Positions 35,138 to 47,465 of a DNA stretch of 64,000 nt are shown here, one piece after another (position 1 is the stretch's first letter; each line of letters opens with the position of its first letter). Origin of the DNA: Trissonchulus latispiculum (Eukaryota > Nematoda > Enoplea > Enoplida > Ironidae); contig JASAND010013521.1 in NCBI GenBank assembly GCA_030248195.1, positions 55,128 through 119,127 of the forward strand, in the 5' to 3' direction. The position numbers and the translations under genes were made by a program. Under the pieces are notes generated by a model that was not told where the DNA came from, did not search any database, and saw only the letters and a program-made list of their open reading frames with translations.

Positions 35138-36146
35138 TTTCGCAGGTTAGAGAAATAAACAGTCTAAATTATTAACATTTACAAAATACTTGGCACAGTA
35201 TGTTTCAGATTTGATATACAAAAATTACTTCAATTTTTGGTATTGTCCAGATCATCCAAAGATTACTAACCAGAAAATGTTTGTGTCACCTACAGAGTCT
35301 GCTGGTGCTCGTTGATCCAGCAGGACTGTTGAACTGTCGATTTGCAAAAAAGGGCAGCTGCCAACAAGCTTCTGGGTTTAGATTAGGAAACAGAACTTAG
35401 CTTATGCGATCATAGGTATGAGTATCGACATGCATGAGTAAGTTAGTGAAGTAGATAGCGTGTGTCATCAATTGAAAACATTAAAAATTATACTTGTAGT
35501 TAAGGAGTTTATATTGAAGTAAGAATGTAAGCTAATATAAGACAAGCATCAGCCAATATTGAATTAAAAACGTATTAATTCTAGAACAGTTTTTGATTGC
35601 TGCTTCCAACCAATTCGATCACTCGCAGTAGAGGAAAGACATTATTTTACAACAAGTTTACAATCAAAGTCTCTAAGAACAGTGTGTTGAAAAACTTACA
35701 AGACACTCACCGCTCTAAATCACAGATCGTAACTAGCAATATTAGGGGGTTTCTGATACCAACAGCAGTTTTAAAATCTTAAAATTTCGTACAAGTGGGA
35801 GACACACAGTTGTTTTGTTACACTGTTTTAACGTCATTGCCGGAACTAGAAGAGACAAATCAGTTACCCAGTTCTTTCTTGTAACAGTTTATACATACAC
35901 ATATGAGGGCGGACTTGTTTGTAAAAATTCAAAACTTATTTTTGAACTTGAATTAGGTATTTATGTTTTTACAACTTGACAAATTTTACAGTAGCGCTTG
36001 AGTAGATGTCAACAACTCTTTACTACGCCTTAATATATAGAAGTACGTTTACAAACATTAGAAGGTTTTTGAATTTTTAAGTACCAGTTTCTACAGCGCA
36101 CAGGGTTGTTGCAGCAACAATATCCCGAGTTCACTCTTCTTCGTTT
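35138..36146. other. Intergenic region between the secreted-protein and receptor genes
   Basis: Holds the presumed promoter of the secreted-protein gene and the 3' flank of the receptor gene, both on the minus strand. AT-rich with no further gene or repeat recognised. Confidence 0.5.
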
Positions 36147-36810
36147 TCACTCCTTATTGCAAAACTGCAATGAGAGATATCGCTTAAGACTTGGCGAGCA
36201 GGCTGTGCGCACCAGAAAATTGGTGGCAGCATGAAGTGCAACAAGATAATTGCTGATTTCCACCAAATAAACAATACTGATATGAATGGATCCATTAAAT
36301 CTTATAAGCTGTAGAGCGTCAATAGCCAAAGGTAGAGAATAGCAGCACAGAAACTTAACCATTATCAATACCAACATTTTGCTTACGTAATACCGTCGCT
36401 GCTTTCGGCGATTTGCCCGCGCTCGAGCGCTGGCAGAAGTTCGCTTTATGGATGCCAAACAGAACTTGGAGTTGCTATTAACCCGTTCCTTTAGTCTTAC
36501 ACCATACTTATCGGATGACAACGGTAACTGATAAATCTTGGAAATAGTTCGTATCGTCAGAATCAGAATTGTCGAAAACGGTACCAAATGAACAAATATT
36601 AAACCACAGCAAATGCGGTACCAAACAAAATAGACCTTACTTCGGGCAACGTGTGTTGAAATAAGAATGTCTACGGTACCGCCAGTATCATTGAAGTTAC
36701 AACTGACGACGGAATTTTCGTAGAAACGTGGGATACAAAATATGGTAGCAACCAAAGGAATTGTGAAAAATATGATGCACTGTTTCCAGAAACTGTAGCA
36801 CTGTCGATGC
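36147..36810 (-). CDS. Class A GPCR, FMRFamide-receptor-like, exon 2 (TM4-TM7)
   Basis: The acceptor TTCTTGTTACAG at 36811 joins exon 1 in phase to give HPIRHRQCYSFW. The exon encodes TM4 (IIFFTIPLVATIFCIPRFYE, with the PRF(F/Y)E signature of FMRFamide-type receptors), an extracellular loop with one Cys (VVSCNF), and TM5 (GLIFVHLVPFSTILILTI, with its Pro). A long basic third loop (SASARARANRRKQRRYY) follows, then TM6 (MLVLIMVKFLCCYSLPLAI) and TM7 (YLVALHAATNFLV), ending in a short tail FCNKE. Oddities: TM6 has Tyr where most class A receptors have the CWxP Trp, and TM7 has TNFLVR instead of NPxxY, so the Tyr is lost. With exon 1 the protein is 373 residues, a normal length. The ligand is unknown; a neuropeptide is the likely class. 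Confidence 0.82.
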
Positions 36811-37881
36811 CTGTAACAAGAAACGAAATTAGGAGATATTATACAAAACAGAATCAGAATTTGGCCGGCCCAGAATTTTATGTGCCAAACATTGCAAAAT
36901 TTTTTATAGTGTATAATTTCGAAATGGATCTAGAAGCTATTTAGAAGTATTTTCGCAATAATCAGAGGAGTATTAATGCAGAAATTAATGGTTCTAAGTT
37001 TTAAGGAATTTTAAATTCATTATGCGTTCCTAACGGTACTCAAAGAATGTATTGGTTCCTAAAATGCAATGAATGGTTGGTTGTCTCCACGCTCGCGATC
37101 GCGCGTCCGGGTGCCAGCCGGCTCCCGGACCCGGATCGGGACCGCGGAACGGCAAGGTGCGGGTCCGAGAAAAAATTTTGCTACTATCCAGTATCCGGAT
37201 CCAGAATAAATGTTTGAAATTCAAGGTAATATTTGAAAATATTATTAAGTCAGAACTCAAAGTTTAGCTTGGATTTAGCTACTTTGTTATTGTAAAATCG
37301 TAAATTTCTAAATATCTTTGTATTATGACCATACATTAACACGGGGTCCGATTCTGGGGGTCTACCCCGAACTCCGCGAGGGGTCTACCCCGAACTCCGC
37401 GAGGGGTCTACCCCTGAAAAATTCCAAACTTTTAAGGGGGTCTGCCCCGAAATTGGCAAAAATTGCGAATTTTTAACGTTTTTGACCAAACATTGGTAGA
37501 AAATGACAATTTTTAGTGATTTTCAAGAAATTTTTTGAAAAAATCGCTAAAATTTGCTAAAAATTATCAATTTTCAGTAAAAATCGCTGAGGGTTCTACC
37601 CTTATTTGCTTTCTGGAGAGAGGGTCTGCCCTTTTCTCCTTTTCGCTGAGGGGGTCTACCCGTTTTTTGTCGGTCTGGGGGGGGGTCTGCACCCCCCATC
37701 CTCCCACGTTATCCTATGATTATGACCACTGCTCAAGTTTCGCTTTACGCGGCTGTTACCTGGATTCTGAGTCTGGACGGGTATGGGCTGGGTCCAAAAG
37801 TTTGGACCTGAAGCCAACTCTGAGTCCACAAAATGTATAAAAATAATAGAATTAAAAATATGTAAAAGATACTGTACCTAC
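36811..37881 (-). other. Receptor intron with GGGGTCTACCCC repeats
   Basis: A 1071 bp phase-2 intron (donor GTAGGT, acceptor TTACAG). It contains a GC-rich patch at 37090-37165 and tandem GGGGTCTACCCCGAACTCCG units at 37340-37420. Variants of GGGTCT(A/G)CCC recur at 37436, 37590, 37622, 37653 and 37686. These are alien to the AT-rich surroundings and probably form an inserted repeat. Confidence 0.6.
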
Positions 37882-38339
37882 CTGATTGGATGACACAGGG
37901 CCCAGTATCGGTCAATTGTAATCACAAGCGACGACCAAATACTTCCAACCATCCCAATATTTATCAGTCCGTACAAAATCCTGAGACTGAAAGTCCAGGA
38001 TCCAATTTGAGGAATCCAGCCGTGGCCGTAAATTGTTGACAACGAAAAGGTTATCCAGGAACAAATTAGCAGAAAGTTGTCCCACAACAGTAAAGTTACC
38101 GTGCTCGTCGTAACCTTGGAATGACTGCGAATCTTTTTTATAATCAGCAGTATCAGTGTATTACCTAGCAGTCCGATCCCACAGGTTACTGACAAAACCC
38201 CCACGGTCAGAAACCATCGAAATTTGATCAAGGCTTGAGCTCCTTCGTTGCTAACTTCGGAAGAAAACAGAGTCGAATTCCAATTTTCCGTTAAAATCTC
38301 AAAGCAGTCACCAACTTCCCAAGTAGACTGATTATTCAT
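37882..38339 (-). CDS. Class A GPCR, FMRFamide-receptor-like, exon 1 (N-terminus to TM3)
   Basis: The ATG at 38339-38337 starts an extracellular N-terminus with Asn glycosylation sites (NQST, NSTL). TM1 (GIGLLGNTLILLII, with the conserved Asn), TM2 (VTLLLWDNFLLICS, with the conserved Asp) and TM3 follow, the last ending in the G-protein-coupling DRY box (VITIDRYWALCHPI). The donor GTAGGT follows AG of an Arg codon. The Cys normally at the start of TM3, partner of the second-loop Cys, is missing; the position reads SLRILYG. A splice acceptor (TTATATTTTTCAG) at 38379 shows that an upstream 5' UTR exon exists and that about 38 nt of leader precede the ATG here. The absent Cys and altered TM6/TM7 motifs make this a divergent but intact receptor. 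Confidence 0.82.
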
Positions 38340-38379
38340 GCTTTATCAGACTGCCTGACTTCTGCCTGGCAGGGAATGC

Positions 38380-40215
38380 TGAAAAATATAATTCAGTTTT
38401 AAGCTGATCAGCTAGATTTATAAGACAAAAATGTTTACGCCCTTATTTTGAACAGAAAGGGAGTAGAATTGCTGATAAACATCTGAATTTCCCTAGACTG
38501 CTCATTTTTGGCTGTTATTGGATAACCTTTGAATTGAAAATTCTTATTTTGAACTACTGATAAAGCTTGCGTTTCGATGTTGGAAAAGCGAATCGAATAC
38601 TAAGATAGATTCCTGTGGGAGGAAACGGTTGCTACTGAGTTTATTTACCTGCGTAGATATACAGATTAGGTAGATTGAAGATAGACAGTAGTATCTTCCT
38701 AAATGATCGAAAGATATCAGTAATGACGTTCAAGTCCTATTTCAAAACATAATCAAACGATTCTCCATTCTTCCATATTTCATACGAATCTCCCGACAGG
38801 ACTCAGAAAACATGAACGATCGCTAACTAGAAGTTTCCTCGAATTGTGGCTTTGAAAAGGAACCAAAACCGATTCTGCAGTTGAAATGGCAATGAAATAA
38901 GATTTAACTGCTTGAAATCTAGGAGGCAGTTTCAGTTTAATTGAAAGGCTGGATTTTTGATCAGCTCAAGGGATCTCTTGGTGATACTTTCACACTGTTC
39001 TTCAAAATATAACATAATTAAGCATCAGAAAAAAGACATGAAATATGCGGCCTGGAGAGCGGAGCACGTATTTTGTGCCGTCGAAACGAACTCAATTTTC
39101 ACCCCCGCTACAAATTGTTAACGAAATGCGGGAAAGGGTTAATCTTAATGAACTCTGTACAATTCCATAGAGACAGTTTGCAACTTCTGAAATTTGCACA
39201 GACAAAGAGAAAAATGGAAAAGCTGATTTGAAACACATTCCTAGATAATAAATAAATTGATTCTTTAATTCTTTACAAAATGCGTTCGCTATCCCGGATC
39301 AGCCTCGTTAAGTTCTACAGAGTACAGTTTCAGTAATCTCGTCTTTGAGAATATTAGGCCTCAAGGGAAAAAGCGAAGTATGCGCAAAAATGTTTTGTCT
39401 TACCTTGTTTCGGGCAAAATTATGTTTTAAGGTAATATTATGATTTAAGTTAATGATATTGTTTGTGTATGTTTCACAGACTTTACTCTGTTTTCCAAAG
39501 CAGCATCAATCTAGGATTTCATGAATGGATGATTTACATTGATATCAGTCGCCAAAACCTAAAGACGTACATATGCTGCAGACAATGTGTATGCTTCATT
39601 AAGTCAATCTAATCTGAACGCAATCTAGATCTAGATTTTGTAGAAAAATCTTTCGACGGCATTATTCTTATTTGAATTTAGCTAATCTCATTAGGATCGG
39701 CTTACGTAAAAAAAGAACTTCCATGCTGTGCACTTTATGAATGAAAATGAAAAAGTAGCATAATCTAAAAAATGAGCAGGCGTTTCAGCAGTAGCAAAAA
39801 AGTAGAACCACTCAATCCTTAATTTGCAATGCATACATCGATCAGTTGACTATGTCAAAGGAGAACACAAAACAGGGGCCATACTGAGGATGGTCGTACG
39901 TACGACTGCAATATTAGAAATTTGTCCGCTTATACCAAAACATGGCCGCTGTCGTGACATATTCACCCCCCAAATATTTCCCCCTCAGTTGAAATATTTC
40001 CCCCTGAATATTTTCCCTCCTTCGGAACAATAAGGTGAAACATTTTCTCCCTAGATATTTTCCCCTTGAAATATTGTCCCCCTCTAAATATGCACTGCTC
40101 TGCTCAGTACAGTAGTTATAAGAAGCCCGTTAAGGTGATGTTAAAACGCCACTGTAGTATATATAAATAAAGATAGTCACGGATACACAAGGGATACATA
40201 GGAATCAGTGCGGCT
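38380..40215. other. Upstream region of the receptor gene
   Basis: AT-rich and without a recognised gene. It should contain the 5' UTR exon(s) and promoter of the receptor. At 39965-40090 there is an irregular tandem of ATATTTTCCCCCT-like units (about eight). Confidence 0.5.
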
Positions 40216-40218
40216 TTT

Positions 40219-40366
40219 GGGAATCTGGTGGGGCCCCCAAAATTGGAAGAGAAGATTAATCCTTTAATTGCTTTAATTAATCCTTGCTGAGACGTTGGTC
40301 TGAATTAAAGAGAATTGGAAAGGTCAAATGTAAAGGTCAGTAGATTGGGGGCCCCATCAGATTCCC
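40219..40366. mobile_element. 148 bp MITE, GGGAATCTGGTGGGGCCCCC ends
   Basis: The left GGGAATCTGGTGGGGCCCCC and right GGGGGCCCCATCAGATTCCC are inverted, with a short loop that also contains inverted TTAATCC/AATTAAAG phrases. A relative with GGGGCCCC ends lies at 46447-46596. Confidence 0.75.
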
Positions 40367-40369
40367 TAA

Positions 40370-41550
40370 CTGCAAAATTAGTGCAAAAGTATAAGATATT
40401 GAAACTTTTTAAAACAGTAATTTAATATTTAGAGCAATATTCTAAGGTTTCACTATATTATAATAATAATCTTACAATTAAAAGTTAAAGCTTCTCTATA
40501 ATGTGAATCTCGTTGAAAGTGTACTCTTATATTAAACAAAATTGTCCTAAGTTACAGTTTAATTTTAGCTTGAAAGGCATTGGCGTTTTTCCTGCTGCGC
40601 CTCAGCGCAGCATGTCTCTTATGTTTGCTCGGCCCGAGCCCTCACACGCATTTTGCTTGATAGTCTTCACCGCAAATGCGTGTAAACAATGGTTTAAGAT
40701 AGGGCTAGTATAATTTGTGTGTGAAATCTTGACTTTCATTCCAAAGAACTTCTGTTTCCGATTTATATACATATTACGCATATATGTATGTATGGGATTA
40801 CTTTCAATTCCAAAATCGCAAATGTCTGTTCTCTGTTCTAATGGATGACTCATCGCTACAGTTAAACTTTTCTCATTAATATCTCAGTTCAGCAATGATT
40901 TCTCAATTATGATAAAGGCTTACAGGAACATGTGCTAATATACATACAAATGCTAATAGTTTAAACATTATTATTCCGCCGGAGGCGGAATCTTTGTAAT
41001 GGGTGAACCCTAAAATAGTGTGTAATTCTAAACATGGTTGGACTTGCTCACTATGTTTATCATGTAAACCTAGCTGCGGCATTTTTTTCGAAAGGGGGTG
41101 TGCTGTTTGAAAGCTGACTCGAAGTAAGCAGGTGGAAAATGAAAATTTTTTACGCGTTTCATAAGATTCAATCAATTCAGCTTCAATTTCTTATTTCATA
41201 ATTTTTAAAAACTCGTGTCTGTAAAAACCTAAATTTAATATTAGAAAATATTTTTATCAGGGTTCCCCTTTGGCAGTTTCAGAATCGTGTTGCATTTAAG
41301 GGCAATGTTAATTATGCAAATTAGGTGTGCCTTCCGGATTCCATTTAGCGTCAACGAAAGCTGCACGTTTGCGGGTTGTCTTCGTCTTTCTTCCTGAAAA
41401 GAAAGTTGACATTGCCACAAGCGCAAATAATTGCGCATTAGCGCATTTGCAACTGTAGTTTGCAATTGCAACTCTTTGCCTTAGATCATCATCAGCATCA
41501 GCTTTGCCACCAGCTTACAATGCTTTTTGCTTTGGTTGTATGACATTAGA
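40370..41550. other. Non-coding stretch
   Basis: No supported gene. Frames around 40903-41471 on the minus strand are short, lack homology signals and are AT-compositional. Nothing else was recognised. Confidence 0.45.
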
Positions 41551-42813
41551 GCGACATAGCGAAAGCGCGACATGACGAAGGCGCGACAAACGGTTGTTAG
41601 CGCGACATAGGAAAGGCGCGACTTAGCTAAAGCGCGACATCTCAGTTGCGCGCATTAGCGAAGGCGCGACAACCCCGTTATATATAAATATTCTGCTACC
41701 TTTACTATTTGATAATTTTCTAACTATATGTGGCTAAACACTGAACTCAGCTAACGTCATAATTAATTGTCGAATTTGTATTTAATTTGACCCGAGTCAA
41801 CAGGAATATCTTCACATAATTTACAAATTGCAACGATTGCAGGCATTCAAACAATTAATAATTTAAACTTAGTATTAATTGATAATACGAAAATATCATA
41901 CCAAATTAGTAATATATAATTGACATTACTTATTGATATTGATATTGCTAAAATCTTAGTTCCAGTAAGAGAGTCATAATAGTATAAAAAGTTAAATTTT
42001 TTATACTATTATGTACTCTTGTAAAATATCAATAAAAATAACTTATGTAGTACGTGCATGCTAAATTTTACAGAAGTGATTCTGATACCCGCTGTTCATC
42101 AATGGAGAAGTATGGAATTAAGCTTTTAGGTCTTTCCCCATACAAAAAATTTTGAAAGTGTCGCCGCCGGCCGCCTCAAGTAGTGATAGTTAAACAAGTA
42201 TACTATAGTAATATAAATTTTCATTTATATTATCTATAGGAGGACAAACAAAATAAAATCTTAAAATTTGATACATTTTATGATGGTACTTTCCAGGTAG
42301 CCAAACTGTCTATATTCATGTCTTTATTGAAATTTGGAGCTTATATAAATTTTATAAGTCTATTTTATAATCTTTATCCATCAATTTTTCTTTTAACAAA
42401 TTAATGTTAAAGATAATCTACATATTAGAACAAATTAGAGAGATTCTAATAATTTTATTGAAACATACTTTATAACAACTTTTAACGGATAATTTTAATT
42501 ATTAATTTTTTGAATGCATGCAATCGTTGCAATTTGTAAATTATGTGACGACATGCCTGTTGGCTCGGGCCATTAATTATTAATTAAATACCAATTTATC
42601 AATTAATTACGACGTTATCTAGAGTTCAGTGTTTGCCACAAAAAGTTAGAAAATTATCAAACAGGTAGCAGAATATTTATATATAACGGGGTTGTCGCGC
42701 CTTCGCTAATGCGCGCAACTGAGATGTCGCGCTTTAGCTAAGTCGCGCCTTTCCTATGTCGCGCTAACAACCGTTTGTCGCGCCTTCGCCATGTCGCGCT
42801 TTCGCTATGTCGC
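41551..42813. mobile_element. 1.26 kb foldback element with GCGCGACAT-repeat arms
   Basis: The arms, about 330 bp each (41551-41890 and 42490-42813), are near-perfect reverse complements. The outer 140 bp of each arm is an iteration of GCGCGACAT/AGCGAAGG units (about eight). The inner part is AT-rich and shares CAAATTGCAACGATTGCA. The centre carries another small palindrome (41968-42022) whose half ends TATGTACTCTT, resembling the CAAGAGTAC family. No coding frame and no clear target duplication. Confidence 0.88.
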
Positions 42814-43111
42814 TTCAGTGAGAGCACCCCTTTGCTTTTATTGGTTTAGGAGGTTATCTTCAATATGACGTCTGGAAAATAAGTTACAACAAAACATTTT
42901 AAAACATACTATAAGCTGTAGGGACTGAACACAAACTTTCCACTTAGGTAATTATATCTGCGCAAATCTTGGTCTAAGTTTTTGATTAAAGCCAAGGGAC
43001 CCATTCTTCACAAAGTAAACCAGATCATTTTCTAAAAATTGATAGTTAGAAAAATGTAATGGATACAGGCATCAGAAACATTGATTGGCTGATGTGGGAG
43101 TTGGACTGATG

Positions 43112-43325
43112 GGCAATGGTATGTGGTCTCACTGCATTGAACGTTTCACTGCACTGAAGTAGGGTCGCTGTTCGATGCCCGGCCGGGCCAATTCTTTACT
43201 TTCAATTCTGAGTGAAAACCTGAATTTTCCACTTCTCTCTCTCACAGGTTCTTGCTTCAAGGTACGCGGTACGGTGGCTGACGCCTTCCGTCTTGGGCTA
43301 ATACAAGGCCTTTCTGGTCCACTAA
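43112..43325 (+). mobile_element. tRNA-derived SINE, second copy
   Basis: The tRNA-like head includes a B-box GTTCGATGCCC and an A-box-like GTGGTCTCACTGCATTG. The body AATTCTTTACTTTCAAT ... GGCTGACGCCTTCCGTCTTGG matches that of the SINE at 28418-28636. The head is more decayed than in that copy. Orientation is plus. Confidence 0.8.
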
Positions 43326-43846
43326 ACGCCTAATGTTTGTTTGTGGTCAGAAAAAATCCTGTAAAATTTGTTACATATTGAATAACTGAACTAGGCATCC
43401 CCTCCTCAAGTACTAGATAAATTTTTATAGATAAATTTAAGTTTTTTCAGCATATCATTTCTCAGACGTGTGATGTGATAGAATACATCCCTTTCGATTG
43501 AAGCTTGAAGCTTGGTACAAACTTATGGCAAAATTGAGAACATCCATTTTTCTGACGGGAGTTCTAGGGATTCTACTTTTGGATGTTGAAGTCACTCTTG
43601 AAGGACTCTAGACCGAAGATACAAATATTACGCAAAGGCAAAATGCTACTGTCTTGTCACGGATACGTGTGCACAACAAAACGGCGATACATAAGTCGGA
43701 TATTATCGAAAGTCCATTATTCCACTTCTCCGCCGAAAGTGGAAAACTCAATATTGACATGGATTACAGTCAATGGCTGTTTTCTGTACAACTTTGTACA
43801 TGCTTGTTCTGTTAAGTGCAGCAGAAATGCGATTACCTAACCTCCG

Positions 43847-46012
43847 CAGTGATGGAACCGGGTCACTTAGGCTTGACCCGGTGACCCGGTGACCCGGTGA
43901 TCCGGTTTTCCAGAAAATTCCAAAATCTGCAAAAAATTTTGATTTTGCCCAAGAACGCTAAATTTTTGGCTTCCATGTTCAATCACCATCTCGAAAAGAA
44001 TAATTATGACATACATATATTTGCTCTAGTTTTTAAAAATGCATTTGATGGTAGCTCTAGCATTTTCTAAATTTATGCAGATTTTAATTGCAAAACCAAT
44101 AATTGATACGTCTGCGAAATTTTGCAGGGTCTAATATGAGTACTTTTCCAAATACACGGAGTACTTTAACAAGTTGGCCCCTAAAAGGGCCATTATCTCG
44201 CCGCTGAACGTAATTCGCAACGACGAGATTCCCAGAATTTGGAAACAAATATAAGGATAGGTAATGATAAGACATAAGAGCAGCAGGCAGAAGGCATTGG
44301 GGGCATATCTACTAGGATCTGATTTGCGGGGAGTGGTGGTCATACATGTGCTTCACCCCCCCCCCAGACCTGAGCTCAGCCCCAGAGGGGTCCCTCACCC
44401 CCCCCCTCCCCAAAATCAATAGGCTTTCGTTTGTGGGAGGTAGGGTGTCAGCGTGCACAACATGGCCCTCAAACTGATAACAGAGAGCTTGCCTGCAATG
44501 ATACTTTTGTCTTTGTGTACTCTTGAAACAATTAAGGAAAATGTTGCAAGGATACACAATTTCTCCTAGTTCTAGTGATTTCGCCGGCTTCATGTTTTTG
44601 TGGTCCGTCCGGCTGATCAACTGATCCTTGTTTCGCCGGCTGTCCAAAATACAGACTAAAAATTGGAAATAGTTCCTAATTTCCAGAAGACATGCAGCCA
44701 ATTTAACTCGTTAGGGAAGAAAAAGCTGTGTCTGTCCTCCCGCCGGTCGGCTTGTAGTTGACCTGACCGTCGCTTTGATCACGCATTCATCCAACGGCAG
44801 GCCTACTTAGGTCCACCCAGCCGGCCAACTGACCATCAAAATTGTGAGCCCACTGCGCTTCTTTGAAACTGCGATTCAATAATTTAGTGATTTCACAAGG
44901 CTTTATTCATCCCACTGTATGGCTTATCGCTTATAGTACAAGCTATCAAGTTGTCAACCAACAAATGGAACTCAATTTCAGACAAGTCGTGGCCACAGAG
45001 ACACAACCTCGCAAGTTGTGGCTTGTGCTTTCAAAGCGCAAACTACATTGAGGTCGGACTCGGAATTTAAATGATTTTCAACTAAAACCTTTAATCTTAA
45101 AAGTAATTCCTTCCATTCCGTGTTCTCAAATTTAAACTCAACACTTTACGGCACTAAAAGCAGGAATTTAGGATTCAGCACTTGCAATTGCTCTTCGTCA
45201 CTGATCTATGCTAACTAATGCCATCAAAGTAGTAACTAATTTGCATATTCCCTAAAGGCTGATAAATCCAGAATTTTTAGTCAACCAAAGGGGGCACTGT
45301 ATGAATAAAGTTTCAAACAGAATTTGAACTTATTAATGAGTAAATTTTTATTAAAAATTCAAATAGCTTGGAGACTTTCAAATAACAACGAATAGGTGGA
45401 ATATAAACTGAACGAAATTACTCTGTAAAATGGTTGTGTGAGCGGTTATGCCAATGTCTCCCAGATGCAAAATCAGCCAACTATTGAGGTCTGTGCTAAG
45501 GATAGGGCGCATTTTGAGCTAAGGGTCAAAGCAGTTCAAAAAGAGCCAAAACCGATCACAAGTATCTCGCCTCTAGGCGAGATAAAAATTTGGTTTTCAT
45601 TATGTATACATTGCGTTAAATTAAATTAAATTGTTCACATATATACCTTCAACGTTTACCTTGGTTGCGAAAGTAGTCTGCAAATCATATTTTACTGAAT
45701 AGAGTTATGTTTATAATTAATCATAAAACTTATAAAGCGAAAGCTAAAAAGCTAGACAATAATTTGCCAGAGACAGACAGATTCAAATAACATCAAACTG
45801 CGAAAATGCTCAAGACTAAAATATAGAAAAAAGGAAATTAATATTGGACATTGAACAAAAATCTAAGCTAAAAGTTTAGCTTGGTAAGCCAAAAATTTGT
45901 TAAATTTGGGGTAAATTCAGAAAACCGGGTCAAGACCGGGTCGAAGCTCTTGACCCGGTGACCCGGTCCAAAAAGTGACCCGAACTGACCCGGTGACCCG
46001 GTTCCATCTCTG
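43847..46012. mobile_element. hAT-like element with GACCCGGT-repeat arms, 2.17 kb
   Basis: The left CAGTGATGGAACCGGGTCAC and right GTGACCCGGTTCCATCTCTG are inverted and fit the CAGnGnTG consensus of hAT termini. Both arms repeat TGACCCGG several times. The same termini bound the element at 60576-61677, which has a clean 8 bp duplication. Here the flanks (AACCTCCG and CTCTGCAT) do not match, so one end may have been altered. The interior is non-coding and contains a half-copy of the CAAGAGTAC family ending at 44525. Confidence 0.8.
44448..44525. mobile_element. Half-copy of the CAAGAGTAC-terminus MITE
   Basis: The sequence GTCAGCGTGCACAACATG ... CTGATAACAGAGAGCTTGCC ... GTGTACTCTTG matches the right arm of the MITE at 29369-29735. 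The left arm is missing. A C-rich tract (44347-44408) precedes it. Confidence 0.65.
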
Positions 46013-46446
46013 CTCTGCATGTCATCTCAGCACAGCTTTAGAGCGCAGGTCTGCTGAAGCTGACAAGAACTCACTCATCTTGTACACACTACGGCGGAAT
46101 TAATCCCCCTTTTAGGGGTGACTTGTTTTCGATATCAAGCATTTCCTCTAGCTTTATAAAAAATCTTTAAACAATGTTTTGCACGTATATTTTCTGTAGT
46201 AAGCAATTAAGAGCTCTCTTATAAAATAATTAGCTGCGCAGCAGGTTTACTTTACTTAAATGTCCGTCCAGCGGAAGCTGAACCTTTTGCACAAAATCTT
46301 GCTTGTTTAGGAATTAATTTAGTTTTAAATTTGAAGAACAATTTTCTGAGCATTTTTAATACGTACGTACAGTCACAGTAAACCCCATTGTAATCTTAAA
46401 TCTTGATTATATTTGCGTTCACAATTCAGTTTAATGATGACCATAG

Positions 46447-46596
46447 CTGGGGCCCCATATTAAATCTAAGTCTTAATGACTGTATTACACACCCTGCTGT
46501 GCAGTTTCCAATTTGATGTCTTAAATAGAAAGGTCAAGTTTCAAATAATGGTCAACTCTAATACACAGTTGAAAGTACAAATAGAGGGGGCCCCAG
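46447..46596. mobile_element. 150 bp MITE with CTGGGGCCCC ends
   Basis: CTGGGGCCCC and GGGGCCCCAG form the ends, with about 130 bp between them. It is related in design to 40219-40366. Confidence 0.55.
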
Positions 46597-46701
46597 CAGT
46601 AAATGTATGAAAACAAATTGTAATGTTGTAATAATATATACAACTGATCACGCACCTAGGTTAAACTCAACTCAAACGTCTATTCTAAACTACAATCTTC
46701 C

Positions 46702-46772
46702 ACCGGCTCTACGCGGCTCGGCTCGGCTCTGCTCGGCTCGACTCGGCTCGGCTGGGCTCGGCTCGGCTCGCC
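46702..46772. repeat. CGGCT/GGCTC pentamer tandem
   Basis: About 13 imperfect copies of CGGCT/GGCTC, abruptly GC-rich. Confidence 0.9.
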
Positions 46773-47299
46773 CAGCTTAAATCTGTATATCTGCCGGATT
46801 ACACCCAATTGTGAATGTCTCATGATGTTTTATAGTCAAAAAGTTGCAATTATACTCGTTGCTAACTAATTAGGTAATCTAGCGTCCAGGTTCGCAATTC
46901 TATGATAAAAACGCGTTCACCTATGCTATTTTGGAGTGGTTCAGCATAAAACATTACGTTTAACTTAATCGTATTCAGTTCATGTCAATAACAGTTTAAA
47001 TATCTCTAAATTTCAAGTTTTACCGCATTGTTCAACCAAACTTGCAATTTAAAGCAAGTTTCATCCAAATACAGTTTCCAATCTATCAAATGCGCTTAAA
47101 TTGCGCAATACTCGAGTTTATAACAAAAACGCTAATCAAAGTATTTTACATTCGAACGCACAAAATTCAAAACAAGTTCGGCAGAGCCATCTAGTTTGGA
47201 TAATAACCGCCGGGGTTCGATTCTCCAAACAATCTTGTATCTGTGGGTTTTAACCCATTTGATTCAGGTACTGCCGCCACCGCGCCTTGCTTAGATCAG

Positions 47300-47465
47300 T
47301 CCACAGTCTGTTGCTGAGCTCAGTATCTGTCCGGAACCAGAGTTGATCCTGTATCCTGTAGTTGTGCCTGGTGCCACCCGTTCTGTTCAGTTACCAGTTG
47401 GGTTGATCCTGTGATTGTCCAGTGGACCAGAGTCGATTCTGTAATCCTGTATCAGTCTCATACCA
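47300..47465 (+). other. Candidate 5' UTR exon of the 48.2 kb gene
   Basis: GC-balanced sequence with repeated GTTGATCCTGT phrases ends at a perfect donor, CCA|GTAAGTATT. The next strong acceptor on this strand is TTTGTTTCAG at 48189, directly before the first Met of the gene below. The start of the exon is not determinable. Confidence 0.35.

Larger units (their letters stand above)
46013..47300. other. Non-coding stretch with small repeats
   Basis: No gene recognised. It includes the GGGGCCCC MITE at 46447-46596 and the CGGCT tandem at 46702-46772. The remaining DNA is AT-rich. Confidence 0.5.

Noticed and set aside
43839..46020. 8 bp target duplication for the hAT-like element at 43847-46012
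   Set aside because: The flanks AACCTCCG and CTCTGCAT do not match in any register that keeps the termini intact.
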